The notes beneath the pieces are model-generated. The model did no database searches, was not told the origin of the DNA, and saw only the letters and a list, made by a program, of their open reading frames with translations. Shown here piece after piece: positions 27,439 through 36,301 of a stretch of DNA of 64,000 bases (its first letter is position 1; each line of letters starts with the position of its first letter). The position numbers and the translations under genes were made by a program. Origin of the DNA: Sideroxyarcus sp. (lineage in GTDB: Bacteria > Pseudomonadota > Gammaproteobacteria > Burkholderiales > Gallionellaceae); NCBI GenBank assembly GCA_030652215.1, contig JAUSBC010000071.1:1-64000 (forward strand), read 5' to 3'.

Positions 27439-28173
27439 CTATTCGCACAAATCCCAGTTAAGCGGAGAATCCCAGACGACGCTCGGAGCGAAGTCGCCAA
27501 GGTGGACATTGTGGTTCTCATTCACGACCGCATCGGCCACACGGATCTGTAGTTTCTCGTCAGCGAGTGACTCGACGAATCCGATGTACAGAATCTGGCC
27601 TTGAAGCTGGCAGATCCTGGCACCCACCTTTCTGATCAAGGGTAGATTCTGTCGTCTGCGTTCGAGCTGGGCAGCTCTGGCTGCCTGGGCTTGATTCACC
27701 ACATTCCGGGCATAGCCCTGCTGTTCTTCTCGGGTAACGTATACGAACACCCCACCCTGGTTAACAGGATGGAGCTCATCTACCTTGCGTTGATACCGGT
27801 CGTTGCGGTCCAGCACGGCGATCGAATTGCTCGGCAAGAGTCGGTAGAGATAGCCAGGTTTGGCATTAAATCGGTATATGGCGCTTGGGCAGTGTCGGTT
27901 ACCGCAATTCGCCGAAATCTCTATGCTATGCATGCCGGAAGACACATTTACCGAGCTTTGGAATACACCAACGCTCTCTGCATCCACAGAGCGTAACGAG
28001 TAGAAATCAGCGCATTCTACGGTTGCCAGTTTTGCCATCTGCTCCGGCGGTATGCTGCTTCCAATACCGGCGCATCCTGACAAAACAAGCACCGCGAACG
28101 TGTATCGCGCGGACCTGGCAGATCTGCGAAGCATCCCAAGGACACTAAGAACATTCACTTTGACCGCGCTCAT
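27439..28173 (-). CDS. Predicted lipoprotein B, paralogue of A
   Basis: Predicted 244-aa lipoprotein with lipobox VLSGC after a long N-region. Start ATG 28173 follows AGAGG; a shorter start at the internal MLRRSAR is also plausible. It shares SIPPEQMAKLA and a CGNRHCPS motif with lipoprotein A and adds a coiled-coil-like segment (QAQAARAAQLERRRQ) and a C-terminal domain. It is divergent from the XRE regulator gene, whose two operators lie between them, so it is probably regulated by that protein. Confidence 0.7.
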   Translation of the reverse strand: MSAVKVNVLSVLGMLRRSARSARYTFAVLVLSGCAGIGSSIPPEQMAKLATVECADFYSLRSVDAESVGVFQSSVNVSSGMHSIEISANCGNRHCPSAIYRFNAKPGYLYRLLPSNSIAVLDRNDRYQRKVDELHPVNQGGVFVYVTREEQQGYARNVVNQAQAARAAQLERRRQNLPLIRKVGARICQLQGQILYIGFVESLADEKLQIRVADAVVNENHNVHLGDFAPSVVWDSPLNWDLCE

Positions 28174-28262
28174 TTGCTGCCTCTTTTGATCGAATTCATT
28201 GTGTTCGGCCCCACCAATAGTTCAAATTCCGATATCGGGCTGCATTTTGCAGCGATACGAAC

Positions 28263-28313
28263 ACTAAGTATTCCTTAGTATCGTGTCAAGGGAAAAACTA
28301 AGACTATCTTAGT
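28263..28313 (+). promoter_or_regulatory. Paired XRE operators and leaderless promoter
   Basis: Two perfect palindromes ACTAAG-N5-CTTAGT at 28263-28279 and 28297-28313, centres 34 bp apart. Between and under them, GTGTCA (28283-28288) and TATCTT (28305-28310) form a possible -35/-10 pair. It would start transcription at the ATG of the XRE gene (28315), so the message would be leaderless. The second operator covers the -10, as expected for autorepression. Confidence 0.75.
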
Positions 28314-28314
28314 C

Positions 28315-28650
28315 ATGGGAAGCCCTGCCGAAGCATCACAAACTCTATTTACGCGCCGTTTGAAGGCTGCGCGTAGAAATATGGGCATTGCGCAGAAGGA
28401 ACTTGGGATTCGCGCAGGGATTGACGAGTACTGCGCATCGGCCAGGATCAACCAATACGAGCGTGGCAAGCACGTGCCCGACTTCTTGACGGTGCAGAAC
28501 CTTGCGAAAGTGCTTAAAGTGCCGACGGCCTATTTCTTTGCGGAAGACGACAAACTAGCCGAACTGATCGCTGCATATGGAGTATTGAAGGCGGCAGACC
28601 GGAAATCGCTGCTCGCAATGGCCAATTCGCTGTCGGATCAAAGCAACTAA
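28315..28650 (+). CDS. XRE-family transcriptional regulator
   Basis: Predicted 111-aa protein. The HTH covers residues 10-65 (LFTRRLKAARRNMGIAQKELGIRAG ... INQYERGKHVPDFLTVQNLAKVLKVPTAYFFAEDD). The rest is a short helical dimerisation tail. The start is fixed by the HTH, which begins right after it. It is divergent from the lipoprotein genes and probably binds the ACTAAG-N5-CTTAGT operators. Confidence 0.85.
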   Translation: MGSPAEASQTLFTRRLKAARRNMGIAQKELGIRAGIDEYCASARINQYERGKHVPDFLTVQNLAKVLKVPTAYFFAEDDKLAELIAAYGVLKAADRKSLLAMANSLSDQSN

Positions 28651-28983
28651 ATCCCGGGTAGTCTTTCAAAATGTGAGCTGACGCAATTCGCGGCATTACC
28701 AATTATTGCCGTCACATGCTTCGTTCTCCGTATTACATCCCAAACCTGCCACCTGGAATAGCGGCAAATCCCTACTTAGCTTGAACTACTGCCGGTATCA
28801 ACTTGCGCAGCCTTACAACGCCACGCTTGAAAAAAGAATATAGGCCAAGGTATAGGCCAAAAGGCATATATGCAGAAGCGGTTTTTCATGTAAGTATCCG
28901 CCGCGATTTAATTGGCAGTACTCAATAGGGGGCATAGAGGGTTGGCCCTGTTTTTTTGATCTGAACAAACGCGGACAAAGACC
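28651..28983. repeat. Intergenic stretch with a short direct repeat
   Basis: No gene seen. The 10-mer TATAGGCCAA occurs twice (28839-28848 and 28851-28860), followed by a third partial copy (AAAAGGC). Such clustered short repeats could be a recombination or binding site; nothing more can be supported. Confidence 0.4.
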
Positions 28984-29245
28984 ATGGAATCCATACCGAA
29001 GAAACTAAACAGCATCTACCAGCAAGCCAATTCCGCCCGCGCCACCAGCACCCACTTCCTCTTCAGAGTCACCAGCTACCCCGAATCCACTTTCAAAGTC
29101 ATGCACTGGCAAGGCACCGAAGCCATCGCCGTCAGCTACCGCTTCACCCTGAGCCTCGCTGCCAACGGCCTGATCGACACAGAACAATTCACTGGCAAAG
29201 ACGCCACCCTGAGCATAGACCAGGACGGAGAAATGCGCGTAATAC
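28984..29245 (+). pseudogene. vgrG 5' fragment (T6SS spike)
   Basis: About 85 residues of a VgrG/Rhs-type N-terminus (THFLFRVTSYPESTFKVMHWQG, YRFTLSLAA, GKDATLSID). The frame then continues into unrelated low-quality sequence and stops at 29355, because a deletion joins it out of frame to an effector remnant. A full VgrG has 600 or more residues. It is a non-functional leftover of a T6SS vgrG island. Confidence 0.8.
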
Positions 29246-29863
29246 ACGGCCGAAACTGGTTAACCTCGCGAAGATCGCCCAGGAGTTCGCCGACAACAAA
29301 CGAACACTCGGCGAATTGGCCGCAGCAAGCTGCTCAACTTCCGCCGCGCTTATAGATATTGCCGCCAATGCGGCCAAGCATCTCGTGGGCGAAAAGGTCT
29401 CTATTACTTTCCAGATGCTCAAAGTGGGTGGGGGCGTTTTTAGCGCGGGGGCGGGGTATTACTCGGCAGTGCAGGATTCGGATAAAGTTCAAAAAGAACG
29501 GATGAAGGGTTACTACGCTATCGCGTGGGCGTACAAAATGAAAGTTGCTACTCAATTCGGTTCTGCCACGCTTGGCTTGCTCGCTAGCATTTCCTATGCT
29601 GCACCGTTAATGCAGACATCAAGCAGTCAGGCGGTCAAATTGATAGGTGGTCGTTTGCTGTTTACTGCCTGTTCTGCATGACTTGGGTGGTGCGGCTCAA
29701 CATGGTTGGGTTGGCGATTTCGTTGTTGGTTTGGACTTTTGCCGACAACGAACTGCAAGACTGGTGTGAGGAATGCCCGTTTGGCGAACGCAGCCAAAAA
29801 GGCACCAAAGATCCCAAGAAGCTGATGGATGAATTAGGCGAAGCACTCAAGGAAATTGCGTAA
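29246..29863 (+). pseudogene. C-terminal remnant of a large T6SS membrane effector
   Basis: Reading in the frame of 29250, LVNLAKIAQEFADNKRTLG continues into a hydrophobic, glycine-rich region (GGGVFSAGAGYYSAVQDSDKVQKER) and stops at 29681. A further shift at about 29675 continues as VVRLNMVGLAISLLVWTFADN, LQDWCEECPFG. This matches the C-terminal end of large VasX/BTH_I2691-like T6SS effectors. At least one internal frameshift and the missing N-terminus make it a pseudogene. Confidence 0.65.
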
Positions 29864-29882
29864 TCAATAAAGGAAAATTACC

Positions 29883-30584
29883 GTGACAATTCGGCAACCG
29901 CAATACGATGTGATTGAAGGTCGAATCAGTAACCTGACAATTATTCCGGCAAACGTTCACACCCTCAAAACGATCAAACACAAGCAGAAAATTGCTGGGT
30001 CTGTTGCCGTTGGTCAAGCAATGGCTGAGCAGGCAGGCGCGGTGTTCAGCGCACAGGCAGCAATGGATGAAGGCGACCCGGTCGAGAGCTTTTCGATGGA
30101 CGTCTCTGGGAAAATGGTGACCGGTAGCTTCTGGAAAACAACATTTCAAAACGGTGACTATGTGCAAGTTGTTGGATCAAAGTTCAATCAAGATATGCGG
30201 GCTACAGCAATAGTGGCTGCTGAGAAGCGGATTATCTGGGTACAACCGCATAGCGAGCGAGGTACCCGCGCACAAGGGCGCGTGGTTTTGAAAAGAGCCT
30301 TTATTGCAACTTTTGTTCTTTTTGCTCTAGCCCCATTGATGTCATGGTACTTGGAGGAACCCCAGTGGTTTAGTATTGCTAGCGTAGCAGGCATTGCTTC
30401 TCTTATTTGGGGGGTCATGGTGCTTTTGAGCTGGCCGGATTTCATGGCCTTCTCCCGAGAAATGAATGCCGTCGCGACCGCCCTTGGCTGGTCAAATCCT
30501 GCGGAGACTGATCTATTCAAAATAACCCGCGCCGTACGCAAAGCAGGCAAGCCTGAGTTGCCGATGGGTGTGCATTACTACTGA
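29883..30584 (+). CDS. Putative T6SS effector-associated membrane protein
   Basis: Predicted 233-aa protein of the group annotated as putative type VI secretion system effector. Typical parts are YDVIEGRISNLTIIPANVHTLKTIK, KIAGSVAVGQAMAEQ, GKMVTGSFWKTTFQNGDYVQVVG and the ending KPELPMGVHYY. Two membrane helices lie near residues 140-190. Genes like this sit directly downstream of vgrG/effector genes; it may be an immunity or adaptor protein. GTG start at 29883. Confidence 0.7.
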   Translation: MTIRQPQYDVIEGRISNLTIIPANVHTLKTIKHKQKIAGSVAVGQAMAEQAGAVFSAQAAMDEGDPVESFSMDVSGKMVTGSFWKTTFQNGDYVQVVGSKFNQDMRATAIVAAEKRIIWVQPHSERGTRAQGRVVLKRAFIATFVLFALAPLMSWYLEEPQWFSIASVAGIASLIWGVMVLLSWPDFMAFSREMNAVATALGWSNPAETDLFKITRAVRKAGKPELPMGVHYY

Positions 30585-30847
30585 TGGGGTTTTTGGGGAT
30601 AATTAGTACTTCGGGGAACGATTCACTACGAATAGCTTACTTCTACGGTCGCGTTAGGGACATCGGTCACCCTGCCCCGCTTTCAGGCAAACATTCAAAA
30701 GCTGAACTGATTAGAGCAATTCAAACCGCTGAGGGCAACATCGTCTGCTTTGCAACCGCCCACGACGGTGTGTGCGATCAGGCTGGCTGCAGTTGGCGCG
30801 AAGACTGCTTTGATGCCGCTCGTACTGGGTGTCATTTGCTGAATTAA
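30584..30847 (+). CDS. Small unknown protein downstream of the T6SS remnant
   Basis: Predicted 87-aa ORF starting in the previous stop (TGATG overlap). Five Cys are present, four of them within the last 25 residues (CDQAGCSWREDCFDAARTGC). Not recognised. Coupling to the upstream gene supports it, but it could also be a fragment. Confidence 0.4.
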   Translation: MGFLGIISTSGNDSLRIAYFYGRVRDIGHPAPLSGKHSKAELIRAIQTAEGNIVCFATAHDGVCDQAGCSWREDCFDAARTGCHLLN

Positions 30848-30914
30848 TGCGATAAAGTTAACCAACTTTCAACTAGTTACGCCGCATATTTCTGATTAAG
30901 AGTGATTTCATTCG

Positions 30915-31988
30915 CTATTTGATGCGGGAGCGCACGAACCCGCTTGCATAATCCGTCCCGACAGTGATGACCATGACGACCAAGATGTAGACCGACGCGC
31001 TGCTGTAGGCTAGGGATGAAAGATATTCGTGGATGGGCATGCCTATGCCCTGTGCACCGATCAAGCCCAGCACCGTTGCGCTGTGAATGTTGATTTCCAG
31101 ACAGTAGAGCGAAATCGCGATGAACACCGTCTGCAGTTGCGGAAAAACCGAGAAGAGGATCACGTGGAAGAGATTGGCGCCGGTCGCGGTTGCCGCTTCG
31201 ATTGGACCTGGGTTCACCGACTCGATCGCTTCCGACAACAGCTTGGTCATCAAGGCACCAGAGAAGACAGTGATGGCCAACACACCAGGAAAGGGACCCA
31301 GACCCACCCATGCGACGAACATCAGTCCGAGCAGGAAGGTCGGCGAGGCACGCACCACCGCCATCCCCCAGCGTGCCACGTAGTACACCAAGCGGGTCGA
31401 CGGCGTCGCCTGCATCAGGTTCTTCGCGCAGAACACCGACACCGGTACGGCGATCAGGATGCCGCACAAGGTTCCCAGGATGGCGATCGCAATCGTCTGC
31501 ATCGCATACTTCAAGGCGTTCGGCAGATGGGACCAGTCGGGCGAGAGAAAATCCTTCGCCATATCCAGCGCGCCCGGCGCGCCCATAACGATCTGCATCC
31601 AGGACAATTCCGTCTCGCGCGACAGATACGCCACCACCATGGCAACCACCACGATATACAGCCAAGGCCAGTTGAGCACGCTCACCCACCAGCGTGGCTT
31701 GAGCATCGCGATCATGCCCAGCGGATCGAGGGTTTTTCGGCCGCCCACCGCCCGGCCTGCCTGCTGGAAGAACGGAGCCGACATGTGCACCACATAGGCC
31801 ATGCGATACGCCGAACTCGCCATCACCAGCAGCGCGAGAAGCGCGCTGTCCGCCGACAAGAGCGCCCGTCCGGTGACGAGAACGATGATGAAACATGCCA
31901 GATCGAGCGCGCCGCGCAGATATTTGCCGCGATGCATGTACCCCACGCCGGGCAGCAGATTGAGTGCGATGGAAAGATTGGAATTCAT
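30915..31988 (-). CDS. phnE: Phosphonate/phosphite ABC transporter permease
   Basis: Predicted 357-aa inner-membrane permease. About six to eight membrane helices are visible. The binding-protein-dependent transport loop is EAIESVNPGPIEAATATGANLFHVILFSVFPQL. The N-terminal 100 residues (two or three extra helices, MNSNLSIALNLLPGVGYMHRGKYLRG) are longer than in typical PhnE. It overlaps phnC by 4 bp. It transports phosphonate, phosphite or a related anion. Confidence 0.88.
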   Translation of the reverse strand: MNSNLSIALNLLPGVGYMHRGKYLRGALDLACFIIVLVTGRALLSADSALLALLVMASSAYRMAYVVHMSAPFFQQAGRAVGGRKTLDPLGMIAMLKPRWWVSVLNWPWLYIVVVAMVVAYLSRETELSWMQIVMGAPGALDMAKDFLSPDWSHLPNALKYAMQTIAIAILGTLCGILIAVPVSVFCAKNLMQATPSTRLVYYVARWGMAVVRASPTFLLGLMFVAWVGLGPFPGVLAITVFSGALMTKLLSEAIESVNPGPIEAATATGANLFHVILFSVFPQLQTVFIAISLYCLEINIHSATVLGLIGAQGIGMPIHEYLSSLAYSSASVYILVVMVITVGTDYASGFVRSRIK

Positions 31989-32725
31989 GATGCCGCCGCC
32001 ACGAAAACTCTTCGATAATGCTCGTCCATGAACTCCTCACCGGTGCCGTAAAAGACCATGCGTCCCGCCTTGAACGCCACGATGGTGTTGGCGTACTTCC
32101 TCGCGAGATCAATCTGGTGCAGATTCACGAGCACGGTCACGCCGTCCTGCTGATTGATGTCCATCAGAAGCTCCATGACCTTGGCGGCATTCTCGGGGTC
32201 TAGACTGGCCACGGGCTCGTCGGCAAGCAGCACTTCGGCTTCCTGCGCGAGTGCCCTGGCGATGGCCACGCGCTGCTGCTGTCCGCCCGACAGGCTGACG
32301 CAGGGCGTGACCGCGTACTCGAGCATGCCGACGCGATCAAGCGCGGTGAGCGCCTTCATCCTGTCCTCGTGCCTGAAACACGGAAACAATGCGCGCCTGC
32401 CGACCATAAAGCCCAGCCGCCCGATCAGCACGTTGTCGAGCGCGCTCAAGCGCGGCACGAGATTGGGCTGCTGGAACACCATCGCGATGCGCTGCCTCAA
32501 TTCGCGCTTGCACATCGATGAAATGCACTGCCCGTTGATGAAGATCTTACCTTCGGATGGCTCGATCATGCGGTTCATGCAGCGCAGGAAAGTCGTCTTT
32601 CCCGCGCCCGAGGGGCCGATCACGGCAACGAACTGCCCGCGGCCGAAGACAAGGTCCGTCGGCGCCAGCGCGTATTCCGCAGCGCCGAATCGCTTGGCCA
32701 ATCCAGCTATCCGGAGAAATTCCAT
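31985..32725 (-). CDS. phnC: Phosphonate ABC transporter ATP-binding protein
   Basis: Predicted 246-aa ATPase: Walker A GPSGAGKTTF, Q-loop VFQQPNLV, signature LSGGQQQRVAIARAL, Walker B VLLADEPVASLDP, and H-loop NLHQIDLA. PhnC-family length. It is the second gene of the phnD-phnC-phnE operon and uses a GC-rich codon style unlike the biosynthetic cluster next door. Confidence 0.92.
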   Translation of the reverse strand: MEFLRIAGLAKRFGAAEYALAPTDLVFGRGQFVAVIGPSGAGKTTFLRCMNRMIEPSEGKIFINGQCISSMCKRELRQRIAMVFQQPNLVPRLSALDNVLIGRLGFMVGRRALFPCFRHEDRMKALTALDRVGMLEYAVTPCVSLSGGQQQRVAIARALAQEAEVLLADEPVASLDPENAAKVMELLMDINQQDGVTVLVNLHQIDLARKYANTIVAFKAGRMVFYGTGEEFMDEHYRRVFVAAAS

Positions 32726-32744
32726 CAGTATCCGACTCGAATGA

Positions 32745-33623
32745 TCAAGGATTTAACAGCATTGGATTGACCTCGCGAATCACGCGGCGCAGCTCGTCGT
32801 AGTCGACGTCGTCCGCCGCCGCTAGCCGGTCGATGCCGAACAATTCCTTCAACCACTTCTTGCCGTTGCCGTCGGACGACAATGCAAGCAATGCCCTCTT
32901 CAGCGTCTGCACCTGACCCGGATTCAGATCCTTGCGCACGATCTGCGGGTCGGCCGGAATGGTCTCCGTCATATGAATCACCCTCGTCTCATTCATGATA
33001 TTGGGAAAGCGCGCCGCGACCTCGGGATTCTTGCGGGCGTCCTGATATACTGCGCCCGCATCGACCTTGCCTTGCACGACCGACACCACGATCGCGCTGG
33101 CGCTGCTTAGTGTCATTGCCCTGACGTCCTCGACGCCGGCCTTGATCATCGCGGACTTGGGATAGAGGTTCGACGACGCCGACAGCGGGTCGCCCAAGGC
33201 GACCGTTTTGCCTTTCAAGTCTTTGAGATCGGTGATGCCGCCATCCTTACGCACAATTATGATGCCGTTGTATCCCTTTTTGCCATCGCGGACTGATGCG
33301 GTAATCGGATAAGCGCCATTCTTGATGTGGCCGACGACGTAATCGAGCGGCCCAAGAAATGCGATGTCGATGGTCTTATTGCTCATGCCGACGACGATGG
33401 CCGCATAGCTCTGGACGGTAATCGCCTTGATGCGGTAGCCGGTCTGCTCGGACAGGTAGTGTGCGATGCGATCCGCGGAAAGCTGGATCTGACTCACATC
33501 GCGGCTGGGAACGAAACCCATCACAAGCTCCTGCTTGGGTACTTCCGCTGCAAAGCACGCTGGCTGCGTCATCGTGGCGAGCAATAGCATCGCGCCGCAT
33601 ATCAAATATATCCATTTTTTCAT
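32745..33623 (-). CDS. phnD: Phosphonate/phosphite periplasmic binding protein
   Basis: Predicted 292-aa protein with signal peptide (MKKWIYLICGAMLLLATM, cleavage near CFAAE). The mature protein has LVMGFVPSRD, IDIAFLGPLDYVVGHIK and GKTVALGDPLSASSNLYPK, typical of PhnD/PtxB/HtxB. The ATG follows GAGGAGAGT. First gene of the operon. Phosphite, hypophosphite or phosphonate preference cannot be read from sequence, and no catabolic gene (ptxD, phnX, C-P lyase) is present in the window. Confidence 0.9.
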   Translation of the reverse strand: MKKWIYLICGAMLLLATMTQPACFAAEVPKQELVMGFVPSRDVSQIQLSADRIAHYLSEQTGYRIKAITVQSYAAIVVGMSNKTIDIAFLGPLDYVVGHIKNGAYPITASVRDGKKGYNGIIIVRKDGGITDLKDLKGKTVALGDPLSASSNLYPKSAMIKAGVEDVRAMTLSSASAIVVSVVQGKVDAGAVYQDARKNPEVAARFPNIMNETRVIHMTETIPADPQIVRKDLNPGQVQTLKRALLALSSDGNGKKWLKELFGIDRLAAADDVDYDELRRVIREVNPMLLNP

Positions 33624-33776
33624 GCCACTCTCCTCATCAAAATGAATGAACTATACAAAAAATTACAAGCTGAAACGCAAGCGCGCTTCTACCGCTGCTA
33701 GCGCAGCAAAACGCTTCGCTGCTATTTCCAGCATGGTATTCGCCTTATGACGGGAGCCAATGTCATACTCCCCCCG

Positions 33777-34604
33777 CTAGCACGCCAATACAGACAAACA
33801 GGTGTCTGAATTTTGGAACCGCCAAACCTCAATCCACCAACGGCTACCCGCGACAAATTCGCCGCCTACCCCTTCCGTGATTTCAAGTGCAAGCCGAACC
33901 TCTGGCCCATGGTCGGCAGGAAGGAACTCGTAGCCACACAAACGAGCCTCCGAGAAACCGAAGAAGCGGCGTACACTTGGGAATGCCGCTTTGTACAAGC
34001 ATTCTTTCGCGCTAAAGACGTGCGTAACATGGGGGTACAGATCAGGCTGGCCGGCCGCTTCGCAGAGGCGTTGCAGCAATGCTAGTTCTGCACTGTCGAG
34101 CGCAAAAGTGCGCAACGCCCGCTGTGCATTGCCGCGCGCGGTCTGCTCAAGATCAATCCCTAGGTAGCGCCACGAATTTGCTGGTACTACCGCAGCCCCC
34201 GCCAGGCCGGGAACATGCGTGATGCTTCCCAGTACGCACTCTGGCCAAAGCGGCTCTCGATCACCGCCGATAGGTACCAATGCGCTTGCCAGCGCGGGAG
34301 AGAGTTGCGTTAGCGCATGTCGCGCGGCAAGTCGACCAAATACGAACTCAGCCTGACGACAGGACACGCTGCGCTCTATCTGTTTAGGCCACGATAATCC
34401 GGCTCGAGTTTCACCACTGGCGTGCCCAGAGACCGCGCTCGCGAATGCAACAAAATGCACCGCGAGCTCTACGACGGGTTGGTCTGGTTGGGTGCTTTTG
34501 ATGAGCATAGCCCAAGCACCTTCGAACCCATGTGGCGCAGGCTCGGTTTGAGGTAGGTTGGCAATAGTGCAGTCCAACGAATTAAACACCGATCCATTTT
34601 GCAT
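33777..34604 (-). CDS. 4'-phosphopantetheinyl transferase
   Basis: Predicted about 275-aa EntD-like transferase that loads the phosphopantetheine arm on carrier proteins. Metal/CoA motifs GIDLEQ and FSAKECLYKAAFP are clear. Start is uncertain: ATG 34604 (MQNGSVFNSL) is chosen, but the frame opens at 34661. Last gene of the leftward cluster. Its natural substrate is the ACP part of the ACP-GNAT fusion at 42514, which makes the pathway self-sufficient. Confidence 0.85.
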   Translation of the reverse strand: MQNGSVFNSLDCTIANLPQTEPAPHGFEGAWAMLIKSTQPDQPVVELAVHFVAFASAVSGHASGETRAGLSWPKQIERSVSCRQAEFVFGRLAARHALTQLSPALASALVPIGGDREPLWPECVLGSITHVPGLAGAAVVPANSWRYLGIDLEQTARGNAQRALRTFALDSAELALLQRLCEAAGQPDLYPHVTHVFSAKECLYKAAFPSVRRFFGFSEARLCGYEFLPADHGPEVRLALEITEGVGGEFVAGSRWWIEVWRFQNSDTCLSVLAC

Positions 34605-34709
34605 TGTACGGTTGTATGAAGGTTGAGGAGTTAAAAGCTCGCAGCAAACCCACAGGCACAATCGCGGGGCGAATACAGCCTAAAAGCAGCGCATCCACAT
34701 GAAGCACTA

Positions 34710-36221
34710 CTAGTGCACTCCCAATTCCTGGAGCCTTACTCTGAATTTTTGGTGGACACGATCTCGAACAATCTTCCCCTGCGCATTTCTCAGGCCGCTC
34801 TCGTTTGAGAAGGAATGCTTTACGATTAAGTATGTTCCAATGCGTTCTTCAGGCGCAAGCGTACTATTCACCTGTGCTAAACGCTTCACGACAAGCTCCT
34901 CGGAGAGAGTCGAATCTATAACGGCTAACAACCTTCCCGCGGATGACGCGAAGAGTACACACGCCTCGATGTCAACATCAGATGCAACTGCTGCTTCGAT
35001 CGGCTCCGGGTTGATCTTCCGTCCACTCGATAGAACAATAAGGTTCTTTAATCTCCCGGTGATGTAAAGGAATCCATCATCATCGAAATAGCCAAGATCG
35101 CCGGTTGGGAAAAATCCGTTGCCATCAAGAAAGCACTGCCCGACATTGAAAATGGCGCCTACACAGTAGTGCGTGTTGAGCTCGGCATGGGCACGCGCCA
35201 GGATCTCTCCAGATTGGTTGATCTTGATTTCTCGTCCCGGTAGGACACGGCCGACACTGCCGAGGCGATTATTTCCGGGTACGTTTTTGGTTAGAATTCC
35301 GGTTTCCGCAGTCCCGTAGCCCTGATAGACCGGAATTCCCAGCGCTTTGTATCGATTGAGAAGGTCAATCGATATGGGAGCAGAGCCCGTCCATAGATAG
35401 CGCAACCGCTTGCCAAAGATAGCTGCAGACACTTGCGAGTTTAAGCCCGTATCAACATTTGCCGCTTCGATATTCGCCTGATGATAGCGCTGAATTAGAG
35501 TGTCCAAAAAATGAGGCACAGCCATCACAACCGTCGGATGTAAAGTCGAGATGGCCGAGAAAGAGTGGATGTACGGTACAACGACAAGAGGGATGTCGAA
35601 CAAAATTGACGAGTAGATGAAGTACCGCTGCTGGAGCAGATAGAGTGGGAGAAACGAAAGTATCAAGTCGTCGGCACAATGATGCATTGCATCTTGAATA
35701 ACGTGCACACAATCGGCAATGTTTTGGGCCTTAGCCGGAATTCCTTTTGGCAGGCTAGTCGTCCCTGAAGTAAACTTCATGCATACGACTGAGTCAGCGT
35801 CGTATTGGAAGAACGGTGTATCGTCCTCACCGAGAGAATTTCTGTGTTCCAAGAGGGCACATAATGGGATTGCGTTACGATGCTTAGCCTCTCCTGGCCG
35901 ATCATGGAATAGTGCTTTCAGTCCATAGTGATCGATAAGGACCTCTGGCGGTTCCTGAACTTTCGGGTCGAAAGGTACAAGTACAATACCCAATGAAAGG
36001 CATGCCAGGTCAAGGAGTATCCACTCGTAACTGTTGTCGGCGAGGACGCCAATGGAACATCCGGGCTGGTGGCCAAGATAGTTAAGGTGTGAGCGCGCAC
36101 GGAGAACATCCTCAAATACCTCTGGATAGGTATAGCAGCGTCTATTACCCTGCGAGATGGTGTGCAGAGTTCCGGCGCTTTGTCGCATTCGCGCGACCAC
36201 TGTATTAAGGAGTTCAAGCAT
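34710..36221 (-). CDS. AMP-dependent acyl synthetase/ligase
   Basis: Predicted 503-aa adenylating enzyme. A5-type FTSGTTSLPKGIPAKA, YQGYGTAETG, FFPTGDLGYFDDDGFLYITGRLKN and a C-terminal lid ending NAQGKIVRDRV are visible; the last has the catalytic Lys. It activates a carboxylic acid and in this operon probably loads the ACP-GNAT protein (inference). The substrate could be a fatty acid or an amino or aryl acid; the pocket is not diagnostic. Confidence 0.87.
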   Translation of the reverse strand: MLELLNTVVARMRQSAGTLHTISQGNRRCYTYPEVFEDVLRARSHLNYLGHQPGCSIGVLADNSYEWILLDLACLSLGIVLVPFDPKVQEPPEVLIDHYGLKALFHDRPGEAKHRNAIPLCALLEHRNSLGEDDTPFFQYDADSVVCMKFTSGTTSLPKGIPAKAQNIADCVHVIQDAMHHCADDLILSFLPLYLLQQRYFIYSSILFDIPLVVVPYIHSFSAISTLHPTVVMAVPHFLDTLIQRYHQANIEAANVDTGLNSQVSAAIFGKRLRYLWTGSAPISIDLLNRYKALGIPVYQGYGTAETGILTKNVPGNNRLGSVGRVLPGREIKINQSGEILARAHAELNTHYCVGAIFNVGQCFLDGNGFFPTGDLGYFDDDGFLYITGRLKNLIVLSSGRKINPEPIEAAVASDVDIEACVLFASSAGRLLAVIDSTLSEELVVKRLAQVNSTLAPEERIGTYLIVKHSFSNESGLRNAQGKIVRDRVHQKFRVRLQELGVH

Positions 36222-36301
36222 GTGAATAGCGTAGTAAAAGTTAGATTCTTGAGCGCCTTAACCGACACTCGGTTTACATCAAGGTGTTCAGCGGGGCTGC
36301 A

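Noticed and set aside
28839-28860. Integrase attachment site at the TATAGGCCAA repeat
   Set aside because: No integrase gene or second copy at a distance was found; only a local tandem repeat.
30877-32112. 411-aa minus-strand ORF over phnE
   Set aside because: A shadow frame of the GC-rich phnE gene; the phnE frame has clear permease motifs.
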